Assembly (NCBI RefSeq): GCF_022479115.1
Contig: NZ_CP092497.1
Coordinates: 5,704,001-5,768,000, forward strand
Direction of reading: 5' to 3'
Origin: Amycolatopsis sp. EV170708-02-1
GTDB lineage: Bacteria; Actinomycetota; Actinomycetes; Mycobacteriales; Pseudonocardiaceae
DNA: 64,000 nucleotides
Shown: positions 16,833-24,005 of the stretch, piece by piece
Layout: the number at the start of each line of letters is the position of its first letter
Position numbering within the stretch: the stretch's first letter is position 1
Made by a program: the position numbers and the translations under genes
The notes under the pieces: generated by a model
The model's input: only the letters and a program-made list of their open reading frames with translations
Database searches by the model: none
What the model was told of the DNA's origin: nothing

Positions 16833-17166
16833 CGACCGGGGCATGAGCCTCGAACCGTTCGCCAGCCGGTGCGTTCGCGCCGGAGAGGTGCACGAACTCG
16901 TGACGACCAGCCACGACGCCACCGAACCGGGCGCACGCATCGACCACGTCGGCTTCCTCGGCTTCGCCGAAATAGCCCGCGCCGGCGTGATCGACCGAGG
17001 CGACGAAGTGTGGATCGGCGGCGAACTCGTCGGCACCGTGCTCGGTTTCGACGGCTGCCATTTCCCCAACCACTACAACATCCTCATCCACACCGAGCGG
17101 CCGGTCACCGGTGAAGGGATCGGTTTGAAGCCGGAGCGGGAGGTCTGCTTCCGGGGCCGGTGGTGA
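16765..17166 (+). CDS. Small DUF6917-like protein
   Basis: 133 residues starting within the previous gene, with a strong GGAGGGAG ribosome site 5 bases before the ATG. It reads as a compact beta-rich protein: GTVVKVLVHRRDD, TTSHDATEPGARIDHVGFLGF, GDEVWIGGELVGTVLGFDGCHFPNHYNI. I recall this pattern as DUF6917, of unknown function. The His/Cys/Asp-rich FDGCHFPNHYN segment is the most conserved-looking part and could bind a ligand. It ends the rightward arm, followed by a strong hairpin. Being cotranscribed suggests a role in the pathway, possibly accessory or protective. Confidence 0.72.
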   Translation: MREDGPKREITGTVVKVLVHRRDDRGMSLEPFASRCVRAGEVHELVTTSHDATEPGARIDHVGFLGFAEIARAGVIDRGDEVWIGGELVGTVLGFDGCHFPNHYNILIHTERPVTGEGIGLKPEREVCFRGRW

Positions 17167-17201
17167 GTGGCTCCCCGGCGCGGGTGAGCCACTCACCACC
17201 G
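17158..17201. terminator. Bidirectional hairpin between convergent genes
   Basis: Arms 17158-17173 and 17186-17201 are perfect 16-bp complements around 12 bases. The left arm includes the stop codon of the DUF6917 gene, and the right arm ends 6 bases before the stop of the convergent EF-hand gene. It ends the rightward biosynthetic arm and probably the EF-hand transcript too. Confidence 0.75.
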
Positions 17202-17206
17202 CGCGG

Positions 17207-17743
17207 TCACTTGCCCAGCAGCGGCACGTCGCTCTTGCCGAGGTGGTAGTCGCGGACCGCGTGCACGAGTTCGTCGACGGTCAGCTTTCCGTTGCCGTTC
17301 ACGTCGATGGCCCGGAACGCCGGGGCGACGGCCGAGGCTTCGACGCCGATCGCGTCCAGCCACTTGGCGAACTCCCGCTGATCGACCTCGCCGTCGCCGT
17401 CGGTGTCGCACAGGCCGACGATCGCCGAAATGGTCGGGCGGACCACCCGGGAGAAACCCGCGTCGCCTTCCTGGAAGATCTGCGCTTCGATCACCTCGGT
17501 GAACTGCCGCTCGTTCAACGATCCGTTCGGGCCGACGCCCGCCTTGTCCGCCAGGAACTCGAACATCGTCACGAACGAGTCCTTCACCGCTCGCGCCTGC
17601 GGCGACGCCGGGTCTTCGCCGAACGCGCCGATGATCCTCGTGGCCTCGGCCTCGAAGTCGGTTTTCTCGATCTTGCCGTTGCCGTTGACGTCCCACTTCT
17701 CGAAACGCTTCTTGAGCCGGTCGTTCTTGATCGCCGTGGTCAT
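17207..17743 (-). CDS. Calerythrin-like EF-hand calcium-binding protein
   Basis: 178 residues, cytoplasmic (no signal peptide). Three good EF-hand loops: DVNGNGKIEKTDF (from Asp18), DTDGDGEVDQREF and DVNGNGKLTVDEL. A second, degenerate hand lies at DKAGVGPNGSLNERQF. This matches the length and hand pattern of calerythrin-type sarcoplasmic-like proteins in actinomycetes, which bind and buffer or sense calcium. It is transcribed towards the biosynthetic cluster but separated by a hairpin, so I do not count it as part of the pathway. A GGAGAG precedes the ATG. Confidence 0.93.
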   Translation of the reverse strand: MTTAIKNDRLKKRFEKWDVNGNGKIEKTDFEAEATRIIGAFGEDPASPQARAVKDSFVTMFEFLADKAGVGPNGSLNERQFTEVIEAQIFQEGDAGFSRVVRPTISAIVGLCDTDGDGEVDQREFAKWLDAIGVEASAVAPAFRAIDVNGNGKLTVDELVHAVRDYHLGKSDVPLLGK

Positions 17744-17804
17744 TCGTGCACTCTCCTTTTCGCGAAAGATCGGAAGAATTGCGGTACGCGTTCAGGCAGA
17801 ACGT

Positions 17805-19052
17805 TCAGAGACGGACGACCTCCTTCCCGGGAACCTGTCCCGTCACGTCGAACAGCAACCTGGCCGTCGAGGCCAGGCGGCCGTGGTCGTAGGCGCGATG
17901 CGCCACCAGCAGGACGGCGACATCCGCGGTGCGGAGCGCCACGTCGAGATCGGCCACCGGCGGCCCCAGTTCGGGCACGGTCTCCGCCACCGGATCGTGG
18001 TAGGACAGCTCCGCCCCGAGCGCCCGCAACCGAAGGGCGATCCGGATGGCGGCGGACTCGCGGGTGTCCGGCACGTCCGCCTTGTACGAGACACCGAGCA
18101 ACAGCACTTTCGCGCCTCGCAACGGCTTTCCGTGCTCGGCGAGCAGCCGGGTCACGCGGTCGACCACATGCTCGGGCATCCGGTCGTCCACGAGACGAGC
18201 GGCGTGCACCACGCCGAGCAGGGCACCTTCCCGCTCGGCCTTGTCCAGCAGGTACTTGGGGTCGACCGGGATGCAGTGCCCGCCGACCCCGGGCCCCGGC
18301 GCGAACGACGTGAAGCCGAACGGTTTGGTCGCCGCGCAGTGCATCACGTCCCACACGTCGACGCCGATCCGGTCGCAGAAGATCGCGATCTCGTTGACCA
18401 GCGCGATGTTCACGTACCGGTAGGTGTTCTCCAGCAGCTTGGCCATCTCCGCTTCCCTGGTGCCACGCGCGATCACCACCGTGTCGACGAAGCGCTCGTA
18501 GAACTCGGCACAACGCTTCGCGCAGGACGGGGTGTGCCCGCTGATCACCTTCGGCGTGTTCCTGATGCCGAACCGCCTGTTCCCCGGGTCGACCCGCTCG
18601 GGCGAATACGCGAGCGAGAAGTCGGTGCCCGCCGTCAGACCGTGCTTTTCGAGGATCGGCCGGACGATCTCGTCGGTGGTGCCCGGGAAACTCGTCGACT
18701 CGATGATCACCATCATGCCCGGCGACAAATGCTCGGCGACCGTCGCCACCGCGCCGCGCACGGCGGCCAGATCCGGTCCGCCCGCCGTGGTCAGCCCGGT
18801 CGGCACGCACAGCACGATCGTCTCCGCGCCACCGAGGACCTCGGGGTCGGCCGTCACCGTGAAACCGTTCTCTCGCATGGCCCGTAGCCGGCTCCCGGAC
18901 ACGTCGGGTACATGCGGCCTGCCCGCGGCGATCTCCGCGGCCACCCGAGGCGAGGTGTCGTATCCGATCACCGACAACCCCGCCCCGCCGATGGCTTCCG
19001 CCAGCGGTAGCCCGACGTAGCCGACTCCCACAACGACAACGTCGACAGACAC
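17805..19052 (-). CDS. UDP-glucose/UDP-ManNAc dehydrogenase family enzyme
   Basis: 415 residues from GTG 19052, 5 bases after GAGAAGG; the open frame upstream is not coding. N-terminal NAD loop VVVGVGYVGLPLAEAIG, middle SPERVDPGN and LLENTYRYVNIALVNE, and the catalytic cysteine in GVGGHCIPVDP. The C-terminal domain has VLLLGVSYKADVPDTRES. The enzyme oxidises a nucleotide sugar C6 hydroxyl to the uronic acid in two NAD steps. The pattern fits the WecC/TviB side of the family better than Ugd. It may serve cell-surface glycan or the neighbouring cluster; the convergent EF-hand boundary makes the second uncertain. Confidence 0.88.
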   Translation of the reverse strand: MSVDVVVVGVGYVGLPLAEAIGGAGLSVIGYDTSPRVAAEIAAGRPHVPDVSGSRLRAMRENGFTVTADPEVLGGAETIVLCVPTGLTTAGGPDLAAVRGAVATVAEHLSPGMMVIIESTSFPGTTDEIVRPILEKHGLTAGTDFSLAYSPERVDPGNRRFGIRNTPKVISGHTPSCAKRCAEFYERFVDTVVIARGTREAEMAKLLENTYRYVNIALVNEIAIFCDRIGVDVWDVMHCAATKPFGFTSFAPGPGVGGHCIPVDPKYLLDKAEREGALLGVVHAARLVDDRMPEHVVDRVTRLLAEHGKPLRGAKVLLLGVSYKADVPDTRESAAIRIALRLRALGAELSYHDPVAETVPELGPPVADLDVALRTADVAVLLVAHRAYDHGRLASTARLLFDVTGQVPGKEVVRL

Positions 19053-19087
19053 GTAAGCCTTCTCAGTCTCTTTGTCGCACGAAACGA

Positions 19088-19399
19088 TCAACGGTTGACC
19101 GAGAACGAGCCGCTGCCCGGCATGACGTGGGAGCCGAACCCTTGCTCGACCCGCATACCCGGTGTCAGGCAGAGCGGATCCGGGTGAACGACCACTTCGG
19201 ACGAGCTCAGGTTGACCAAAACGTGTGCGGCGATGGGAAGTTTGGTACAGCCTTCCGGATTCCGATAGGTGTCCAGACGCTGGAATTCGGTGGAAAAGAC
19301 CACCACATTGCCCGCCGCCGCCTGAGCGGGCGGACTCGACACGATCAGCAGTGCTCCCACGGATGCCGCGCTCAACACCGCGGCGACAAAACGCTTCAT
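19088..19399 (-). CDS. Small secreted protein of unknown function
   Basis: 103 residues from ATG 19399, six bases after a perfect GGAGG. A clear signal peptide (MKRFVAAVLSAASVGALLIV, cleavage after PPAQAA) is followed by a mature part of about 75 residues with two cysteines (EGCTKLP and DPLCLTPGM) that could form one disulfide. The C-terminus VMPGSGSFSVNR looks like a beta strand end. I do not recognise the family. It lies upstream of the dehydrogenase but has a 35-base gap, so cotranscription is possible. Confidence 0.75.
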   Translation of the reverse strand: MKRFVAAVLSAASVGALLIVSSPPAQAAAGNVVVFSTEFQRLDTYRNPEGCTKLPIAAHVLVNLSSSEVVVHPDPLCLTPGMRVEQGFGSHVMPGSGSFSVNR

Positions 19400-19631
19400 C
19401 GCATGCCTCCACATCCAAGATCACGACTTCTCTCCGCACGCTAACAGTCACTCCGTGTCAAACTTTGCTCGCGGCGGATCTTCACGCGCGCAGGTTGCGG
19501 CCGGTCGGGAAGGGTCATTCGGATGGTGGCGTCAAGCGCTCCCTGCGTGACTGCCGAGAACGCGCCGTTCACATGAAGGAGTGGCGTGAACGGTCGTCCG
19601 GACGAACCGGGACTACTCAGCCCCGAGCCTC
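19400..19631. other. Upstream region of the small secreted gene, no gene seen
   Basis: No frame here has coding character. It contains one short hairpin (8-bp arms CCGTTCAC 19563-19570 and GTGAACGG 19584-19591) and should hold the promoter of the leftward secreted-protein gene. Confidence 0.5.
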
Positions 19632-19714
19632 GTCCGTGAAGGTCTCCTTGAGGGACTTTGGGTTCCTCAAGGAGGACCGGTATTCGCTTACCTATGGCTG
19701 ACCTGCGCGCAGGT

Positions 19715-19769
19715 CTTGATCAACGGAAGATCCGGGACACTCGACGTCCCCGATCTTCCGTTGATCAAG
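19715..19769. repeat. Palindrome with 24-bp arms
   Basis: Arms 19715-19738 and 19746-19769 pair with one mismatch around ACTCGAC-like sequence. The inner part GGAAGATC...GATCTTCC parallels the GAGGATT...AATCCTC family. A separate short palindrome ACCTGCGCGCAGGT lies just left at 19701-19714. Confidence 0.7.
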
Positions 19770-19803
19770 GTCGTGCCTGCCACGCCCGGTGGCGAACAAC
19801 CTG

Positions 19804-19848
19804 ACGGGGGAAGATTCCGGACGTCGGACGGCCGGAATCTTCCCCCGT
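19804..19848. repeat. Palindrome with perfect 17-bp arms
   Basis: Arms 19804-19820 and 19832-19848 (ACGGGGGAAGATTCCGG and its complement) are exact, with 11 bases between. It is the middle of the three palindromes in the 401-bp block. Confidence 0.7.
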
Positions 19849-19928
19849 GGACTACACCGCTTATCCAGCAGGGCCCGTCCGTGAAGGATTTGAGGCGCTC
19901 AGTGTCCCGAATCCCTCATCGGCGAGAC

Positions 19929-19977
19929 CGAGTGTGGAGGATTCAGGACGTTGAACGTCCTGAATCCTCCACACTCG
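19929..19977. repeat. Almost perfect 49-base palindrome
   Basis: Arms 19929-19952 and 19954-19977 are exact 24-bp complements around a single central base. The arm core GTGGAGGATT and the centre GGACGTTGA are shared with the elements at 1293-1330 and 1394-1440, about 18.5 kb away. That shows a dispersed family, not a chance hairpin. Confidence 0.8.
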
Positions 19978-20160
19978 ACCGCCGGTCGCACCAGTGGGTG
20001 AGCACTGGTCCCTCAAGGAGGCCTTCACGGACTTGCGGAACGCCACAGACCCCATGCGCACCAGCAGTCACGGCGGCTGCACGTGAAGGACCCCTTCACC
20101 CGGCTGAGCCGAGGAAACTCGACCTCCACACCTCGCCGAGGACGAGGCAAAGCGAAAGCC

Positions 20161-21090
20161 CTAGCGGTGAGCGTCGACCACCTCGGCCAAGGTCGGCAGG
20201 GAGGGATGCGCCCCGTGCCGCGTCACCACGACCGCGGCCACTTTCGCCGCGAAACCGCAAGCGGCCACCACGTCCGCGGTCGTCGGCTCACCGGGGATTT
20301 CCGCGAGCCTGGCGGCGAGCGCGCCGACGAACGAATCTCCCGCGGCGGTGGTGTCCACCGCCCGTACCGCGACGGCCGGCACCCGCGTGGACGACGACGC
20401 GTCGAGCACGGCGCATCCCGCGGCCCCCAGCGTCACGATCACCCACCGGCATCCCGCGGCGAACAAGTCGGCGCCGCCGCGCCGCAACCCGTTGCCGTCG
20501 AACGGATCCTGGCCGGTGAGCTGCCGGAACTCGATTTCGTTCGACACCACCACGTCGCTGACCGGCAGCAGCTTCCCGGCCACGTCTCCGGCGGGCGCGG
20601 TGTTGAGCACGGTCAGTACGCCACGTGAGCGAGCGGCCGCGAAAGCGCGTTCCGTCGCTTCGGCCGCCGCCTCCAGCTGGCCTGCGACGACCCGAAGCCC
20701 CGGCAGTTCGCTGATCGCCGCTTCGGCGGCCGCCGCCGGGATGTCGGCGTTCGCCCCGGACACGACGACGATCGAGTTGACACCTTCCGCGTCGACGGTG
20801 ATCGCCGCCCGGCCGGTGGGCAGCGCGGACCGGCGCACGTGGGTCACGTCGGCGCCCTCGGCGAGCAGGGCTTCCAGGTACTCGTCGCCGTCCTCGTCCT
20901 CGCCGACGCAGCCGATCACGGCCACTTCCGCGCCGAGCCGGGCGGCGGCGACCGCCTGGTTGCCGCCTTTCCCGCCCAGCTCCCGGCTCGCCGAAAACCC
21001 CATCAGGGTCTCCCCCGGCTCCGGGATGCGCGGCGCCCGGACGATGTGATCGACGTTGAGCGACGCGACCACGGCTATCGCGCGGCTCAT
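20161..21090 (-). CDS. rbsK: Ribokinase-family (PfkB) sugar kinase
   Basis: 309 residues from ATG 21090, overlapping the phosphotriesterase-family stop (ATGA). PfkB signatures: ELGGKGGNQAVAAARLGAEVA near residue 40 and the C-terminal anion hole/base motif DTTAAGDSFVGALAARL. NEIEFRQLTG and IVTLGAAGC also fit ribokinase. It should phosphorylate ribose or a related pentose or nucleoside-like substrate with ATP. It is the last gene of the leftward LacI-controlled operon. The exact sugar is not visible, so the symbol marks the closest family only. Confidence 0.85.
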   Translation of the reverse strand: MSRAIAVVASLNVDHIVRAPRIPEPGETLMGFSASRELGGKGGNQAVAAARLGAEVAVIGCVGEDEDGDEYLEALLAEGADVTHVRRSALPTGRAAITVDAEGVNSIVVVSGANADIPAAAAEAAISELPGLRVVAGQLEAAAEATERAFAAARSRGVLTVLNTAPAGDVAGKLLPVSDVVVSNEIEFRQLTGQDPFDGNGLRRGGADLFAAGCRWVIVTLGAAGCAVLDASSSTRVPAVAVRAVDTTAAGDSFVGALAARLAEIPGEPTTADVVAACGFAAKVAAVVVTRHGAHPSLPTLAEVVDAHR

Positions 21091-22121
21091 GCGGTCAGCC
21101 ACCGGGCCGGGACGTCTCGCATCAGCCGGGCCACGGCTTCGGCCGGCACGCCTTCGGCTTCGAGCAGATCGGCGAAGATCGTCGGCACGAAGACGAGCCC
21201 GTTGCCGCCGTTGTGCGTCCACATCTGCTTCAGGAACAGGTCGTGCGACAGCATGATCTGGTCACCGAAGCCCTCGTTCACCCACCGGGCCACGGCGTGA
21301 GCGGTCTGGGAAACCGTCGGGGCGACACCTTCGCCGGGGAACGAGATGTCGAGGCCGATCATGTCGAACTCCAGCAGCACGCCGCGTTCGAGAAGCTCGC
21401 GTTGGTATCCCGGGTCGTCACCGGACGGATCGCTGTGCGCCAGCGCCACCTTGGCCGGGAGCGCCCCGCATTCCTCCAGTACGAGGTCGAGCACTTCGTG
21501 CCCGCGGCGCTGCCAGCCGGGCATGTGGATGTTCAGCCCCACGGCCGGGCGCTCCGCCTGCGCGAGCGCCGCGGCCCGCAAGGAGGCCCGTTCCCCGTCG
21601 GTGAAGGACGGCGAAACACCGACCTCGCCGATGACACCGGCCCGGATGCCCGTCTCGCCGACACCCTCGTCCAGTTCGGCGAGGATGTGCTCGGTCTGCG
21701 CGTCGACGGTGACCGCGGTGATGCGCTCCCCCTCGAACTTCTCCAGGTACGCACCGGTGCCCATGACAATGGTGACCCCGGTGGCTCCGGCGACCGCCGC
21801 CAAGGCGAGCGGATCCCGGCCGATCGCCGCGCTGCCGGTCGCGTCGACCAGCGTGCCGCCGCCCGCCGCCGCGAACGCGGTCACCTCGCGCACGACGCTG
21901 GCACGGTCCTTCGCCGCCACGTTGTCGGTGCAGCAGTAGGGATCCTGACGAAGCAGGAACTGCAGGCCCGGCCCCACTTCCGCCTCGGCGAGGTGCCGGG
22001 TGGACGCATAGGACGGCTCGGCGACCGCGGAGGACAGGTCGTTGAAGAGGTGCTCGTGCGGCAGTACCAGCCCGAGGCCCGCCGCGTCGACCGCGCCGAG
22101 AACACCGCGCACCTCAGCCAC
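21087..22121 (-). CDS. Phosphotriesterase-family metallohydrolase
   Basis: 344 residues. The amidohydrolase-fold metal ligands are visible: LPHEHLFNDL at the N-terminus, GEVGVS in the middle (a Glu where many members have a carbamylated Lys), VGLNIHMPG, ALAHSDPSGD and MLSHDLFLK with the final Asp. Relatives are lactonases and phosphotriesterase homology proteins. In an operon with a sugar kinase, a sugar lactone or sugar phosphate ester substrate is more likely than an organophosphate. It overlaps the transporter gene by 8 bases. Confidence 0.83.
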   Translation of the reverse strand: MAEVRGVLGAVDAAGLGLVLPHEHLFNDLSSAVAEPSYASTRHLAEAEVGPGLQFLLRQDPYCCTDNVAAKDRASVVREVTAFAAAGGGTLVDATGSAAIGRDPLALAAVAGATGVTIVMGTGAYLEKFEGERITAVTVDAQTEHILAELDEGVGETGIRAGVIGEVGVSPSFTDGERASLRAAALAQAERPAVGLNIHMPGWQRRGHEVLDLVLEECGALPAKVALAHSDPSGDDPGYQRELLERGVLLEFDMIGLDISFPGEGVAPTVSQTAHAVARWVNEGFGDQIMLSHDLFLKQMWTHNGGNGLVFVPTIFADLLEAEGVPAEAVARLMRDVPARWLTA

Positions 22122-23112
22122 GGCGCACCTCGGCGGGCTGGGCGAGGACCGCCGGCTCGGCCGTGTGCCGGGACGGGATCATCGCGATCGCCGCGGCCGC
22201 CAGTGCCACGACCGCGCCGATGACGGTGACCAGGTGCAGGCTGGAACCCGCGGCGGGAGCGACGAGTTCGAGCAGCAGCGACCCGATGAGCTGACCGGCC
22301 GTGGAGGCCAGCCCCAGCAGCAGGAGCCCCAGACCCCGCACCAGCAAGGCCATCAACGCGATCGACATGAGACCGAGCGGCCCGCCGAAGTACATCCACC
22401 AGGTGCCCGGCAGCGTGAAATGCGCGCCCGAGACCGCCATCCGCACCACGTACACGAGGCCGAGCGCCACGAAGCCGATGAGGAAGTTCCAGGTGATGGA
22501 AACGAACATCGAGCCGGACAGCAGGCCCACCTCGGAATTGCCGGCGGGCTGCCAGCCGGCGAGCAGGCCGCCCACGAACGGCATGATCGCCAGCGCGATC
22601 ATGTGCGGGGCCGACCAGTTCGGGGACACCACCAGCACGGTGGCGCAGATGGCCAGGATCGCCCCGGCCACGCGCGGCGCGCTCATCGCCTGCTTGAACG
22701 GGACGCCGATACCGAGGCGGTCGCACACCACGCCGGAGATGACCATGCCGGAGATCAGCGAGGTCTGGAAGATCGCCACCCCGAGGAAACCGACCGTGAC
22801 ACCTTCGGAGAGCACGATCACCGCGCCGCACAGACCGGCGAAGAAGTTCCACCGCGGGATCTCCCCGCGCACCAGCTGACCGGGCAGCCGGAAGAACGCG
22901 TCGCGTGTCCGGGTCCGCGCCAGCACGATGATCAGCATCAGCACCAGGCCGGTGCCGAAGGACACCAGCGCGGCGGCGTGCCCGTCGGAGAGCGCGGTGC
23001 CGAGATGGCCGTTGACGAGCGACTGCAAGGGGCCGAGCATTCCGGCGAAGACGGTCGCGATCGTCAAGACGACGACCGAGGCCGCGCGGCCGGTGGGTGA
23101 CGACGTACTCAT
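22114..23112 (-). CDS. DMT-superfamily transporter of the YdcZ (DUF606) type
   Basis: 332 residues with about ten membrane helices. It is a tandem of two YdcZ units: GPLQSLVNGHLGTALSDGHAAALVSFGTG at residues 27-55, then a second unit with LASTAGQLIGSLLLELVAP near residue 285. Single-unit YdcZ proteins are about 140 residues, so this is the fused form. It probably imports the substrate of the pathway (or exports a product). It is coupled to the phosphotriesterase-family gene and lies 31 bases after the amidotransferase-like gene. Confidence 0.82.
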   Translation of the reverse strand: MSTSSPTGRAASVVVLTIATVFAGMLGPLQSLVNGHLGTALSDGHAAALVSFGTGLVLMLIIVLARTRTRDAFFRLPGQLVRGEIPRWNFFAGLCGAVIVLSEGVTVGFLGVAIFQTSLISGMVISGVVCDRLGIGVPFKQAMSAPRVAGAILAICATVLVVSPNWSAPHMIALAIMPFVGGLLAGWQPAGNSEVGLLSGSMFVSITWNFLIGFVALGLVYVVRMAVSGAHFTLPGTWWMYFGGPLGLMSIALMALLVRGLGLLLLGLASTAGQLIGSLLLELVAPAAGSSLHLVTVIGAVVALAAAAIAMIPSRHTAEPAVLAQPAEVRRG

Positions 23113-23143
23113 CGAATCCTCCTTGATCCCGAGTGCGCGCGGC

Positions 23144-23896
23144 TCAGACTTCGCGTCCGGCGAGCCAGGACATCGCCTGCGCGAAGAGTTTGCGGTAGCC
23201 CTCCCAGTCCATGAACTCCTCGGGAGCCCAGTGCGGGGAGATGTCCGAGGTGAACGCGAGGGTGCGGCCGCGGCCGACCTGGCGCACGGCCAGCATGACG
23301 TCGCCCTCGACGGTGGCGAGCAGCTCGGCGTCCGGCTTCAGCGTGGTGTGCTGGTAGCCCAGCAGGATCGGCCAGTGCCGGTCGAGACCCGCGACCACCG
23401 GGTGGCCGGGCCGCACGACCTGGGCGCGGACGCCCTCCGGGGTCTCGACGCGGTCGTCGTACGGGTCGATGTCGACCGGGAGGATCTCCTCGATCGGCGT
23501 CCGGTGGTAGTTGGCCTTGCCCTCGAAGCCCTGGAAGCTCAGGTAGCCGCCGGCCATCATCAGGCCGCCGCCGTTCGTGACCCACTCGCGCAGCAGCTTG
23601 AGGCGGTTGGGCGTCGGACGGCCGCGGGTGAAGGTGTCCGGGTGCAGCAGCAGCGTGTTGGAGCCGATGTCGGAGAGCAGGACGACGTCGTAGGCGTCGA
23701 GTTCCTCCAGGGTCTGCGGGAACTTCTCGGCCACGTCGTGCGAACGCAGGTGAGTCACCTCGACCCCTTCCGCCGCCAGCGCCGCCAGCAGCCGCTCGCA
23801 CCCGATCTCCACCTGCGTGTGCGCGAACGGGTCGTATCCCTTGTGGTCGATCGTCGCACTGACCCACGACTCCCCGGCTAGCAGGACCTTGACCAT
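23144..23896 (-). CDS. Class I glutamine amidotransferase-like protein (ThuA/STM3548-like)
   Basis: 250 residues, first gene of the leftward operon, with GGAG before the ATG. It begins MVKVLLAGESWVSATIDHKG and has YDVVLLSDIGSNTLLL, LREWVTNGGGLMMAGGYLSFQG and a C-terminal FTSDISPHWAPEEFMDWEGY. This is the flavodoxin/GATase1-like fold of uncharacterised cytoplasmic proteins found with sugar and nucleoside catabolism genes. The nucleophilic cysteine elbow of true amidotransferases is not evident at the GGYLSFQG turn, so it may be non-amidotransferring. Confidence 0.78.
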   Translation of the reverse strand: MVKVLLAGESWVSATIDHKGYDPFAHTQVEIGCERLLAALAAEGVEVTHLRSHDVAEKFPQTLEELDAYDVVLLSDIGSNTLLLHPDTFTRGRPTPNRLKLLREWVTNGGGLMMAGGYLSFQGFEGKANYHRTPIEEILPVDIDPYDDRVETPEGVRAQVVRPGHPVVAGLDRHWPILLGYQHTTLKPDAELLATVEGDVMLAVRQVGRGRTLAFTSDISPHWAPEEFMDWEGYRKLFAQAMSWLAGREV

Positions 23897-23930
23897 CGAC
23901 GACTCCTTCGGGCGAAAGCGTTAGCGCTTG

Positions 23931-23984
23931 TTGCGCAACATAGCGCAACGCCGCCAATATAGGATGCGCTGCAGTCGCCGTCAA
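23931..23984 (-). promoter_or_regulatory. Leftward promoter with a LacI-type operator at the start site
   Basis: On the minus strand a -35 TTGACG (23984-23979), a 17-base spacer and a -10 TATATT (23961-23956) form a good promoter for the operon starting at 23896. Just downstream, TTGCGC (23931-23936) and GCGCAA (23943-23948) are an inverted repeat with a 6-base gap, and GTTGCGCAAC (23930-23939) is itself palindromic. A further AAGCG/CGCTT pair lies at 23916-23929. Such CG-centred palindromes are typical LacI-family operators; binding here would block transcription start. Confidence 0.65.
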
Positions 23985-24005
23985 CGCTCAACGGGGAGGA
24001 GCCGG

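Larger units (their letters stand above)
19632..20032. repeat. 401-bp block bounded by inverted 25-bp repeats and holding three palindromes
   Basis: The 25-base ends 19632-19656 and 20008-20032 are reverse complements with one mismatch. The left end starts GTCCGTGAAGG; the right end finishes CCTTCACGGAC. Inside are palindromes at 19715-19769, 19804-19848 and 19929-19977 of the same general kind as those at 1293-1440. No transposase frame and no target-site duplication was identified. It could be a non-autonomous, MITE-like element or an accumulation site of dispersed palindromes. Confidence 0.6.
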
